Assembly: GCA_017618715.1 (NCBI GenBank)
Contig: JAFZTS010000075.1
Location: 1 to 38,879, forward strand
Reading direction: 5' to 3'
DNA: 38,879 nt
Source: Bacteroidales bacterium
Lineage (GTDB): Bacteria > Bacteroidota > Bacteroidia > Bacteroidales > UBA3663
In this document: positions 8,541-16,062 of the stretch, piece after piece
Layout of the letters: each line of letters begins with the position of its first letter
Position numbering within the stretch: position 1 is the stretch's first letter
Notes under the pieces: model-generated
Database searches by the model: none
Told to the model about the DNA's origin: nothing
Seen by the model: only the letters and a program-made list of their open reading frames with translations
Made by a program: the position numbers and the translations under genes

Positions 8541-9707
8541 GTGTCAGGCATCTACATCCATATCCCCTTCTGTGCCTCACGGTGCATCTATTGTGACTTT
8601 TACTCCACCACATTACGTAACAAGGGTCCCCAATTCGTGGAGGCCCTTGTGCGTGAAATGGCGGAGCGGAAAGACTTCCTGCACGAACCCGTCCGTACAA
8701 TCTATCTGGGAGGCGGCACGCCTTCTCAGTTAGGACCTTCATACATCCGTGCTATTCTTGAAGTTCTTGAAAAGAATTTCGACCTGAGCAATTGCGAGGA
8801 GATTACGATGGAAGCCAACCCCGAAGACTTCGTCGATGGATCTTGGCCGTTCTTCGAAGGCCGATTTCTTCCTGGGAATCCCCTACCTCATACCATTAAC
8901 CGCATCTCGATGGGTGTCCAGTCGATGGTTGACAGTGAATTGAAAATATTGCGACGTCGTCATGACTCCACTCATATTCGAATTGCCGTGAAGCGCCTTC
9001 GTGAAGCAAATATCAACAATATCAGCCTCGACCTGATGTACGGATTGCCCACACAGACCCTTGCATCGTGGGAATACAGCATCGACGAACTGCTGAAACT
9101 CCAACCCCAACACATCTCTGCCTACAATTTGAGCATCGAGGAGGGCACACCGCTGCATGACCTTGTCCATAAAGGCGAACTCACCCCATGCGACGACGAG
9201 ACATGTCTTGCCATGGCCGCCCTACTTCGCAAAAAGCTCAAAGCAGCAGGATACGAGCAATACGAAATCTCCAACTATGCCCTCCCCGGCTACCATTCGC
9301 ACCACAATTCTTCCTATTGGAACCACACACCCTATCTCGGCCTCGGTCCTGGTGCCCACAGCTACGATGGTCATCGCCAACGCAGTTGGAACACTCCCGA
9401 TGTCCAAACCTATCTCCGCGGCCAACGTAACGAAGAAGTCGAGATCCTCTCCGACCTCGACCTCTACAACGAACGAATCATGCTCGGCCTTCGCACCGCT
9501 AGTGGCATCCCCATGTCCTACTTTGATACTCTGAATGATGCTGAACCATACACTCTGAACAGCAACCAGGAATCCGACCTTAACAATAACCTATCTTCCC
9601 TCCTCGACCGCCACCTCGTCCAAATCCAAAACAACCGACTCTCTCTCTCCGCCTCCGGCCTCGCCCTCGCCGATGAGGTCATCCGCGAACTGATGATCGT
9701 TGGATAA
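8541..9707 (+). CDS. hemW: HemW-like radical SAM protein (coproporphyrinogen III oxidase-related)
   Basis: This 388-residue protein begins with GTG (8541) and has the radical-SAM motif CxxxCxxC in PFCASRCIYCDFYS (C11, C15, C18). It then shows IYLGGGTPSQL, a conserved NRISMGVQS segment, ISLDLMYGLPTQT, and GLGPGAHSYDGHRQRSWN in the second half. These are typical of the HemN/HemW family. HemW lacks coproporphyrinogen oxidase activity and acts as a heme chaperone, carrying heme to target proteins. The CxxxCxxC form and short N-terminus fit HemW better than HemN. The GTG start is preferred because homology begins at once and no ATG lies in the first residues. It is on the same strand 45 nt after the protease gene, which is unrelated in function. 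Confidence 0.88.
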   Translation: MSGIYIHIPFCASRCIYCDFYSTTLRNKGPQFVEALVREMAERKDFLHEPVRTIYLGGGTPSQLGPSYIRAILEVLEKNFDLSNCEEITMEANPEDFVDGSWPFFEGRFLPGNPLPHTINRISMGVQSMVDSELKILRRRHDSTHIRIAVKRLREANINNISLDLMYGLPTQTLASWEYSIDELLKLQPQHISAYNLSIEEGTPLHDLVHKGELTPCDDETCLAMAALLRKKLKAAGYEQYEISNYALPGYHSHHNSSYWNHTPYLGLGPGAHSYDGHRQRSWNTPDVQTYLRGQRNEEVEILSDLDLYNERIMLGLRTASGIPMSYFDTLNDAEPYTLNSNQESDLNNNLSSLLDRHLVQIQNNRLSLSASGLALADEVIRELMIVG

Positions 9708-10154
9708 CTACTTCGCAGGGCCATCCTGCGGGATTTCTGGAATGGGTTTGAAGATTACCTCGATGCCGGCACGGCGAAGGAGATCCACACCGTCGGTGAG
9801 ACGGTATTCGCGGGCATAAACGACGCGTTTGATGCCGCATTGGATGATGAGCTTGGAGCATTCGATGCAGGGGCTGTCGGTGACGTATAGTGTGGCACCG
9901 TCGCTCGAATTATTGCTCTTTGCCACCTTGGTGATGGCGTTGGCCTCAGCATGAAGGACGTAGGGCTTCGAACGGTTGTCTTCAGTCTCGCAATCGTTCT
10001 CGAAACCAGTGGGCGTGCCGTTGTAGCCGTCGCTGATAATCATCTTTTCCTTGACGATAAGACAACCCACCTGACGGCGCTTGCAGTAGGAGTTTTCTGA
10101 CCAAATGGCGGCCATGCGGAGATAACGATGATCGAGGAGTTCTTGCTTTGTCAT
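9708..10154 (-). CDS. dCMP/cytidine deaminase family zinc protein (ComEB-like)
   Basis: The 148 residues carry the cytidine-deaminase zinc site: HAEANAI (H68, proton-shuttling E70) and SPCIECSKLI (C96, C99). The N-terminal part (RQVGCLIVKEKMIISDGYNG) and the GFENDCETED segment match deoxycytidylate deaminases, which convert dCMP to dUMP for dTTP synthesis. Family members are usually about 150 residues, so the length is normal. Its ATG overlaps the TGA of the S41 protease by 4 nt (10151-10154), indicating translational coupling. It is the last gene of the long minus-strand run that starts with serC and ends tail to tail with hemW. Free cytidine deaminases are less likely given the length and motif spacing. 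Confidence 0.85.
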   Translation of the reverse strand: MTKQELLDHRYLRMAAIWSENSYCKRRQVGCLIVKEKMIISDGYNGTPTGFENDCETEDNRSKPYVLHAEANAITKVAKSNNSSDGATLYVTDSPCIECSKLIIQCGIKRVVYAREYRLTDGVDLLRRAGIEVIFKPIPEIPQDGPAK

Positions 10155-11806
10155 TTGTTTTGAATGGGAGTGATGGGATTTGTTAGTTGCTCAAGCCCCT
10201 TGAGATAGGTCTTGTCGCTGCTGTTGAATTCCTGATAGAAGTAGTTCTCGTCCTTGCATTGGCGCATGATATATGCGATGATTAGGCGCTCCATCTCTGC
10301 TCCGCTGCGTTTCAATTCATTAGCTGTAGGTCTGCCGATCTTGGGCGTGGCGAAGTTGACGAACGAATTGAGCAAGCCCTGCCCTTCGAGATACTTCTGC
10401 AACGATTTGAAGTCCTTGTATGAAGCAACGATATCACGATGTCTGTCGCTATATTGGAAGGCGAACGAATACATCAGGCTGATGGACTTGTTATAGTATG
10501 GCGAAACATAAGTGGTGTCGCTGGGCACGAAGAAGTCGGGCATAATGCCGCCACCGCCATAGACGGTGCGGCCACTCAACGTCTTATAGACAAGCGAATC
10601 GGCGAAGTGGATGGAGTCCTGGTTGTAGAACTCGCCACGTTCGTAACGATTGATCAGATCCATCTGATAATCCTCGCCCTCTCCCATCGAATAAGGTTTC
10701 TGGATGCAACGACCCGATGGCGTGTGGTAACGCGCGATGGTAAGACGCAAGGCCGAGCCATCGTAGAGGTCAAACTGCTGCTGAACAAGACCCTTGCCGA
10801 ACGAGCGACGTCCTACAATCAACGCACGGTCGTTGTCCTGCATGGCTCCAGCGAAGATCTCGGAAGCCGAGGCCGACCATTCGTCGATAAGGACAACCAC
10901 GGGATCCTGCTGGAAGTTGCCATGTCCGTCGGCCGTGTTGTCATGACGAGGTTGCGAACGACCTTCAGTATAAACTATGAGCTGATTGGCGCTCAGGAAC
11001 TCGTTAACCATAGCGATGCAGATCTCGAGATATCCACCTCCGTTGCCACGGAAATCGAGCAGATAGCCCTTGGCACCATGGGCACGCAGGTTGACGAGTG
11101 CCGTGAAGAACTCGTTGTAGGTGTTGCGTCCAAAGTTATCAATCTTGATGTAACCGATATCGCCCTCCATGTATTGGGCAACGACACTATTGACGGGTAT
11201 CTCTCCACGCACCACTTCAAACTCAAGCAGGTCTTGCGCGGTATTACGGCGAATACCGAGCTTGACAACCGAACCCGTCTCGCCACGCAGGGTCTTGAGT
11301 ACAACGTCGTTGTTGATCTTCTTGCCGACGAAGAGGGAGTCATCGACGGTGACGATACGATCGCCTGGCAAGATTCCCACCTTTTCGGAAGGACCACCCG
11401 AGATGACCTGAATGACCATGACCGTATCCTGCTGGATATTGAACTGGATTCCTACTCCGCTGAACGAACCTTCGAGCTGTTCGGTAACGGCAGTCATATC
11501 TTCCCTGGAAATATAGGAAGAATGCGGGTCAAGTTCCTCAACAATCGTCGGGATGGCATCCTCGACAAGGTTTTTTAGATCGAGGGTATCGACATATCGA
11601 TCGCGCAGCAGGTCGAAAATATATACCAGCTTGGCCGATGCCTCGCTGCTGGTAAGACCGCCACGATTCTTGTTTTCGAAGCCGGCACGGTCGGATTGAT
11701 ATACATGTATCTCGCTGGCCATGCGAGCCTCGCCAAGTTTGATGCCCACATAGAGGACAGCGGCGATAGCCAGGCCGGAGAGGAAGGGAATCCAATATTT
11801 TTTCAT
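10151..11806 (-). CDS. S41 carboxy-terminal processing protease with PDZ domain
   Basis: This 551-residue protein is anchored by one N-terminal hydrophobic segment (residues 6-24) and therefore faces the periplasm. A PDZ domain occupies about 112-200 (GSFSGVGIQFNIQ through GILPGDRIVTVDD). The S41 core follows, with GYIKIDNFGRNTYNEF, LLDFRGNGGGYLE, catalytic S313 in EWSASASEIFAGAMQD and catalytic K338 in RRSFGKGLVQQ. The spacing of 25 between Ser and Lys equals that in E. coli Prc. Such proteases cut exposed C-termini of envelope proteins. It lies 23 nt downstream of a DUF4831 gene and overlaps the deaminase gene by 4 nt. Ctp-family proteases are several per genome in this group, so no specific symbol is given. 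Confidence 0.92.
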   Translation of the reverse strand: MKKYWIPFLSGLAIAAVLYVGIKLGEARMASEIHVYQSDRAGFENKNRGGLTSSEASAKLVYIFDLLRDRYVDTLDLKNLVEDAIPTIVEELDPHSSYISREDMTAVTEQLEGSFSGVGIQFNIQQDTVMVIQVISGGPSEKVGILPGDRIVTVDDSLFVGKKINNDVVLKTLRGETGSVVKLGIRRNTAQDLLEFEVVRGEIPVNSVVAQYMEGDIGYIKIDNFGRNTYNEFFTALVNLRAHGAKGYLLDFRGNGGGYLEICIAMVNEFLSANQLIVYTEGRSQPRHDNTADGHGNFQQDPVVVLIDEWSASASEIFAGAMQDNDRALIVGRRSFGKGLVQQQFDLYDGSALRLTIARYHTPSGRCIQKPYSMGEGEDYQMDLINRYERGEFYNQDSIHFADSLVYKTLSGRTVYGGGGIMPDFFVPSDTTYVSPYYNKSISLMYSFAFQYSDRHRDIVASYKDFKSLQKYLEGQGLLNSFVNFATPKIGRPTANELKRSGAEMERLIIAYIMRQCKDENYFYQEFNSSDKTYLKGLEQLTNPITPIQNK

Positions 11807-11829
11807 AACCTTACAGAACCATTACAAGA

Positions 11830-12906
11830 TTACTGGGCTTCGGTCTGCTCGAAGAGCTTGATGGCACCAGTGGAAGGAACGAAGAGGGCTGAGCAAGGGC
11901 GCTTCTTGTTGGTGAACTGCCCTTGTGGGAGCATCTCGACATGGCCGAACTGAGCCATGGGGATATCGCCTTCGGCAAGCGTTTCCTTCGCATTGTAGAG
12001 CGTGACGCGTGCTTTGCCAGGGACACAATAGGCGATGCCCTTTTCGAGTTTCTTGCGAGCATTGGCATCCATCTCTGACATGGTGTTGTCCTCGATTACC
12101 GAAACACCCACATAATAAGGAGCACCGGCAAGGTCATCCTTCTCGACGAAGCCCAACTCGCGCGAAAGACGGAAGACAAGCTCACGACTCACCTCTTCGG
12201 TAGGAATATAATCGAACGTGCGCTCAACTTCACTCTCAGTAGTTGTGCCGACGAAGAGCGAAAGCAAGGCCTCCTCCTGTGCCGTTAGGTTATCGAGCAT
12301 GAGCTGGAGCTGCTTGCCATCGTTGGGCACATTGTCGGCTTCGCCACGGATAAGGTCGGAACGACTCTCGCGAAGACTGAAGATCTCTTCGGCGCAGAGT
12401 TCTGCCTGCTTGGCCTTGCTACCTGCCTTGAGGAGGTCGCTGGTCATCACGTCGGAGGGCTTGAGCTTCAGAGTGGTCTGGGTATTCGAAGTTTTCGGAG
12501 TATCCGGGGAGGTCGAGGGCAACTCAGGCTTCTGGTTGATGGCACAGAGGCAGCGATCGTCGGTGAGGTAGAAGGTGGGAAGGGCGCCCTTGTCAGTGAA
12601 ATAGATGTGATAGGTGCGGTCATTATCGGCCTGGGCAACACCCTTGAGCTGTATCTGCTTGATTTCCCAACGCGTCTGGTCTTCTTGTGCCACATCTTTC
12701 AGGCCGAGATACTTCTCTGCGTATGGAGCGAACTCTCCTGCCACGACCTTGGTACAATGAGCCGTGACCTTGATCTCTATCTTGGTTTTGGGAAGGCTAT
12801 AGGTAAGCCCATAGTCGAAATTATCGCCAATGGTGACCTGTTGAACGGTTTGCGCATAGGTTCCGGCAGTGATGAGGGCGGCCAGGGCCGCAATAGCATA
12901 TTTCAT
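11830..12906 (-). CDS. DUF4831 family exported protein
   Basis: The start chosen (ATG, complement of 12904-12906) gives 358 residues with a signal peptide MKYAIAALAALITAGTYAQ. A further in-frame ATG at 12954 would add 16 residues ahead of the signal peptide, which is unlikely. The mature part begins TVQQVTIGDNFDYGLTYSLPKTKIEIKV and has YAEKYLGLKDV and RTYHIYFTDKGALPTFYLTDD, which I recognise from the Bacteroidetes DUF4831 family. A Pro/Thr/Ser-rich stretch with STSPDTPKTSNTQT lies near residues 130-145. Function is unknown; location is presumably periplasmic. It is 82 nt downstream of recR and 23 nt upstream of the S41 protease. Confidence 0.8.
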   Translation of the reverse strand: MKYAIAALAALITAGTYAQTVQQVTIGDNFDYGLTYSLPKTKIEIKVTAHCTKVVAGEFAPYAEKYLGLKDVAQEDQTRWEIKQIQLKGVAQADNDRTYHIYFTDKGALPTFYLTDDRCLCAINQKPELPSTSPDTPKTSNTQTTLKLKPSDVMTSDLLKAGSKAKQAELCAEEIFSLRESRSDLIRGEADNVPNDGKQLQLMLDNLTAQEEALLSLFVGTTTESEVERTFDYIPTEEVSRELVFRLSRELGFVEKDDLAGAPYYVGVSVIEDNTMSEMDANARKKLEKGIAYCVPGKARVTLYNAKETLAEGDIPMAQFGHVEMLPQGQFTNKKRPCSALFVPSTGAIKLFEQTEAQ

Positions 12907-12925
12907 TGGAGTTGTTTTTTGAGGC

Positions 12926-12961
12926 GCAGCATGCATAGCTGCGGACATGGACAATGGGGTT
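12926..12961 (-). repeat. 36-bp hairpin element, copy 1, in the leader of the DUF4831 gene
   Basis: GCAGC and GCTGC form a 5-bp stem around a 7-nt loop (12926-12942). After a short variable part comes GACAATGGGGTT (12950-12961). A second copy of equal length, with GCAGC/GCTGC arms and GACATTGGGGTT, lies at 16027-16062. Each sits 16-19 nt upstream of a start codon on the minus strand. Confidence 0.6.
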
Positions 12962-12988
12962 TACAAGGGTAAATAAGGGTGATGAGGG

Positions 12989-13639
12989 TCAAGAGGGGTT
13001 ATGGGGGAAAGAATCGGTGAAAAGGGTTCGATTCAAAAGGCTTCGTCCCAAGGTCACCTCATCAGCATATTCTATTTCATCGCCCACACTCACACCCCGT
13101 GCCAAGGTCGTTACCTTGAGGTCGGTAATGGGTGCCAATTTGCGGAAGATATAGAAGTCGGTAGTATCGCCTTCCATGGTGGTCGAAAGGGCAAGTATCA
13201 CCTCACGAATGGGCGTATGACCCTCGGTTTGGCTCTGGCGAATGCGCTCCACCAGACTTTCGATCTGCAGGTGCTGGGGGCCAATGCCGTCCATCGGCGA
13301 GATAAGTCCGCCCAACACATGATAGAGACCCTGGAACTGCTTGGTCCCTTCGATGGCCATCACTTCCTTGACGTTCTCGACGACACAGACAATCGAGGCA
13401 TCACGTTTGGTATTGGAGCAAATCTGGCAAAGGTCGGAATCGCTGATGTTGTGACAACACTTGCAGTAGCGGATCTCCTTGCGCAGTTTGATAAGCGATT
13501 CGCCCAACTGGATTGCCCGCTCAGGTTCCTGTCGAAGCAGGTGCAGGACGAGACGAAGAGCGGTTTTCCGACCGATACCGGGTAGTTTGGAGAACTCCTC
13601 AACGGCACTTGTCAACAATTGTGAAGGATACTGTTCCAT
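12989..13639 (-). CDS. recR: recombination mediator protein RecR
   Basis: RecR works with RecO (and RecF) to load RecA on SSB-coated single-stranded DNA gaps. The 216-residue product has the helix-hairpin-helix start ([19 protein letters not shown], residues about 16-30). A C4 zinc finger follows in [17 protein letters not shown] (C59, C62, C71, C74), then a Toprim domain with [16 protein letters not shown] and [16 protein letters not shown]. After the usual RecR end ([20 protein letters not shown]) a slightly long tail of about 18 residues remains. The start codon overlaps the smpB stop codon by one base (13639), so translation is likely coupled. It belongs to the long minus-strand run. Confidence 0.95.
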   Translation of the reverse strand: MEQYPSQLLTSAVEEFSKLPGIGRKTALRLVLHLLRQEPERAIQLGESLIKLRKEIRYCKCCHNISDSDLCQICSNTKRDASIVCVVENVKEVMAIEGTKQFQGLYHVLGGLISPMDGIGPQHLQIESLVERIRQSQTEGHTPIREVILALSTTMEGDTTDFYIFRKLAPITDLKVTTLARGVSVGDEIEYADEVTLGRSLLNRTLFTDSFPHNPS

Positions 13640-14130
13640 TAATACTTTCCGTAATCTTTGCGCGCACGGTCCATGGCACGCTGGTCTTCCTTATCCTTCA
13701 TCGTATCACGCTTGTCATACTGCTTCTTGCCTTTGCAGAGCGCAATATCAAGCTTGGCCAAGCCCTTCTCGTTGATGAACAGTCGTAAGGGAACGATAGT
13801 CAGGCCGGGTTCCTTGGAGTTGTTCTGAAGGCTGCGCAATTCGCGACGCGTAAGGAGCAACTTGCGGTCACGATGAGCATTGTGATTATTGTAGGTACCG
13901 TAGAAGTACTCGGCAATATAAACGTTCTTCGCCCATAGTTCGCCATGGTCGAAGATACAGTACGAGTCGGTCAATCCCGCCTTGCCGGCACGCAGCGACT
14001 TGATCTCGGTACCCGTCAGCACCATGCCGGCTGTAAACGTGTCGAGAATCTCGTAGTCGAAGGTCGCACGCTTATTGCGTATATTGATGGCCGTGTTACC
14101 AGCCCCTTTCTTCTTGTTGTTATTTGCCAT
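13639..14130 (-). CDS. smpB: SsrA-binding protein SmpB
   Basis: SmpB binds tmRNA and carries it to ribosomes stalled on non-stop mRNAs. The 163-residue product shows [20 protein letters not shown], the conserved [37 protein letters not shown] and [36 protein letters not shown] segments. It ends in a Lys/Arg-rich tail ([15 protein letters not shown]), which contacts the ribosome in the family. Length and motif order are normal. It lies 31 nt after a Yip1-like membrane gene and overlaps recR by 1 nt. No ssrA (tmRNA) gene was noticed nearby. Confidence 0.96.
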   Translation of the reverse strand: MANNNKKKGAGNTAINIRNKRATFDYEILDTFTAGMVLTGTEIKSLRAGKAGLTDSYCIFDHGELWAKNVYIAEYFYGTYNNHNAHRDRKLLLTRRELRSLQNNSKEPGLTIVPLRLFINEKGLAKLDIALCKGKKQYDKRDTMKDKEDQRAMDRARKDYGKY

Positions 14131-14161
14131 AGTTCATCAAATCGTAAACTCTGCTCGTCCC

Positions 14162-14746
14162 TTATCCCTGTAGAAACTGCAACAGGTGCTGAATAATACT
14201 TGGGGAGAAGAATATTACAAGGAATGATACGAAACCGAAGAGCCAGCGTCGTTTCTCCTCTACACGAATATAGGTGTGTGAACCATTCCAAGTGATATAA
14301 ACAAGATAAAGAGCGATGAATTGGAAGAAACGGAAAGCCGGGAAGGCAGCCATCAGCATTTCGAGGGCCATAAGGAAACTCGTGCTGTAGAACACGAAGT
14401 TTGTCAGACGATCCTTATCCGGATTGGGCAAATCAAAGAGGTTGACCAACGTCTGCTTGATAAGTATCATCGCCATATATGGACCGACGAAATAGGCCAC
14501 GAGGATAGGCACCATCTGCGTCATGCCATGCTGGAAGTCGAAACTCAGCTCTGGGTTCGGACCACGCGAACCTGCACAGATGAAGATGACCAGCGACATG
14601 AAGCCAAGCAAAGGATAGTAGTAATTCCATAGCATGTAGTCAGGCTTTGATTCCTTGGTCTCGGCAGTGGCAAGATAGTTCCATGCCTGCTCAGACTGAG
14701 TAATCAAAGCGATGAGAAACTTGACTATATATTTGAATTGGGTCAA
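14162..14746 (-). CDS. Yip1-like polytopic membrane protein
   Basis: These 194 residues contain about five hydrophobic segments, near 44-59, 78-97, 116-136, 139-153 and 168-183. The N-terminal part (IALITQSEQAWNYLAT and the YMLWNYYYPLLGF stretch) resembles Yip1-domain proteins of Bacteroidetes, in which an amphipathic start precedes the membrane bundle. No catalytic motif is visible and function is unknown. It is packed between DUF1015 (16 nt upstream) and smpB (31 nt downstream), so it is expressed with the serC run. A different small membrane family cannot be excluded. Confidence 0.65.
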   Translation of the reverse strand: MTQFKYIVKFLIALITQSEQAWNYLATAETKESKPDYMLWNYYYPLLGFMSLVIFICAGSRGPNPELSFDFQHGMTQMVPILVAYFVGPYMAMILIKQTLVNLFDLPNPDKDRLTNFVFYSTSFLMALEMLMAAFPAFRFFQFIALYLVYITWNGSHTYIRVEEKRRWLFGFVSFLVIFFSPSIIQHLLQFLQG

Positions 14747-14762
14747 AGCCTGGAGGTATTTA

Positions 14763-16010
14763 TTATTCGTTCAAAGAATGTACTACAAGACCCGAGCGAA
14801 GCTTAGGCTCGAACCACGTGGTCTTGGGTGGCATGATATTGCCCGAATCGGCAATGTTCATCAGTTGGTCCATCGACACGGGATAAAGAGCCAAGGCTAC
14901 ACGCATCTCACCACTATCGACACGACGCTTCAGCTCGCCAAGACCACGCAAACCGCCCACGAAGTCGATGCGCTTGTCGCGACGCAGATCCTTGATGCCA
15001 AGAATCTTGTCGAGGATGAGGTTGGAAGAGACACTGACGTCAAGTACGCCGATAGGGTCGTTGTCGTCGTAAGTGCCCGGTTTGGCCGTCAGGCTATACC
15101 ATTCACCATCGAGATAAAGGCTGAAGTTGTGGAGTTTGCAGGGGCGATAGATGTCCTTGCCCATCTTCTCGACCACAAAGTTCTCGGCCACCTTAGCCAG
15201 GAATTCCTCACTGGTCAAACCATTCAAATCCTTGACTACGCGGTTGTAATCCATAATCTTGAGCTGTCCTGCAGGGAAGCAGACGGCGAGGAAGAAGTTG
15301 TATTCCTCGTTGCCCGTATGATTGGGATTTTGCTGGGCACGCTCCTGCCCAACGCGAGCAGCGGCTGCCGTGCGATGATGTCCATCGGCCACATAGAGAT
15401 AAGGGATAGCCGCGAATGCCTCGGTGATGGTTTGGATGGTGGCGGGGTTGTCGATTACCCAGAATTCATGAATGAAGCCTTCAGCAGAAGTAAAGCGCTC
15501 GACACTTGGCTTTGCAGCCGTCTCGCGTATCACCTTGTCAAGCACCTCATTGTCGGGGAATGCGAAGAAGACCGGCTCCATATTGGCAGAAAGACAGCGA
15601 ACATGTTTCATGCGATCTTCCTCCTTGTCGGCACGGGTGAGCTCATGCTTCTTGATGACACCTGTTAGGTAATCATCGACATTGGCGGCAACAACAAGAC
15701 CAAACTGGATGCGTCCTTCCATCGTCTGGCTATAGAGGTAATAACAAGGCTTCGAATCCTGAACGAGCCAGCCGTTTCGCTTGAACTTCTCAAACTGCTC
15801 GACTGCGACTTGATAAACCTTCGGATCGTGCTCGTCGGCGATTGGGTCGAAATTGATTTCGGGCTTGATGATATGATAGAGAGACTTCTCATTGCCCTTG
15901 CACTCATCGTAAGCTTCCTGCGAGGAAAGGACGTCATAGGGACGTGAAGAAACGACGGGAGCAAGATCTGGGGAAGGGCGAAGACCCTTGAATGGACGAA
16001 CTTTTGCCAT
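14763..16010 (-). CDS. DUF1015 family protein
   Basis: This 415-residue soluble protein begins MAKVRPFKGLRPSPDLAPVVSSRPYDVLSSQEA, the characteristic DUF1015 start. It has the conserved YVADGHHRTAAAARVGQ segment in the middle and NFFLAVCFPAGQLKIMDYNRVV after it. An upstream in-frame ATG at 16055 would add 15 residues through a hairpin element; MAKVRP is preferred because the family homology starts there. DUF1015 proteins often sit beside serA and serC, as they do here, and are thought to be linked to serine metabolism. A free-serine kinase role has been shown for an archaeal relative of a different family, so no reaction is claimed. It follows the degenerate sensor gene by 50 nt. Confidence 0.87.
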   Translation of the reverse strand: MAKVRPFKGLRPSPDLAPVVSSRPYDVLSSQEAYDECKGNEKSLYHIIKPEINFDPIADEHDPKVYQVAVEQFEKFKRNGWLVQDSKPCYYLYSQTMEGRIQFGLVVAANVDDYLTGVIKKHELTRADKEEDRMKHVRCLSANMEPVFFAFPDNEVLDKVIRETAAKPSVERFTSAEGFIHEFWVIDNPATIQTITEAFAAIPYLYVADGHHRTAAAARVGQERAQQNPNHTGNEEYNFFLAVCFPAGQLKIMDYNRVVKDLNGLTSEEFLAKVAENFVVEKMGKDIYRPCKLHNFSLYLDGEWYSLTAKPGTYDDNDPIGVLDVSVSSNLILDKILGIKDLRRDKRIDFVGGLRGLGELKRRVDSGEMRVALALYPVSMDQLMNIADSGNIMPPKTTWFEPKLRSGLVVHSLNE

Positions 16011-16026
16011 ATTGGGGAATAATTTT

Positions 16027-16062
16027 GCAGCCAAGCATGGCTGCGATATAGACATTGGGGTT
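16027..16062 (-). repeat. 36-bp hairpin element, copy 2, in the leader of the DUF1015 gene
   Basis: GCAGCCA (16027-16033) and TGGCTGC (16038-16044) form a perfect 7-bp stem with a 4-nt loop. GACATTGGGGTT (16051-16062) follows and runs into the stop codon of the upstream gene. It shares the arms and the G-rich box with the copy at 12926-12961. Confidence 0.6.

Noticed and set aside
10439..11578. 379-codon open frame on the plus strand
   Set aside because: It lies entirely antisense to the S41 protease gene, whose catalytic motifs are intact; its sequence has no recognisable domain.
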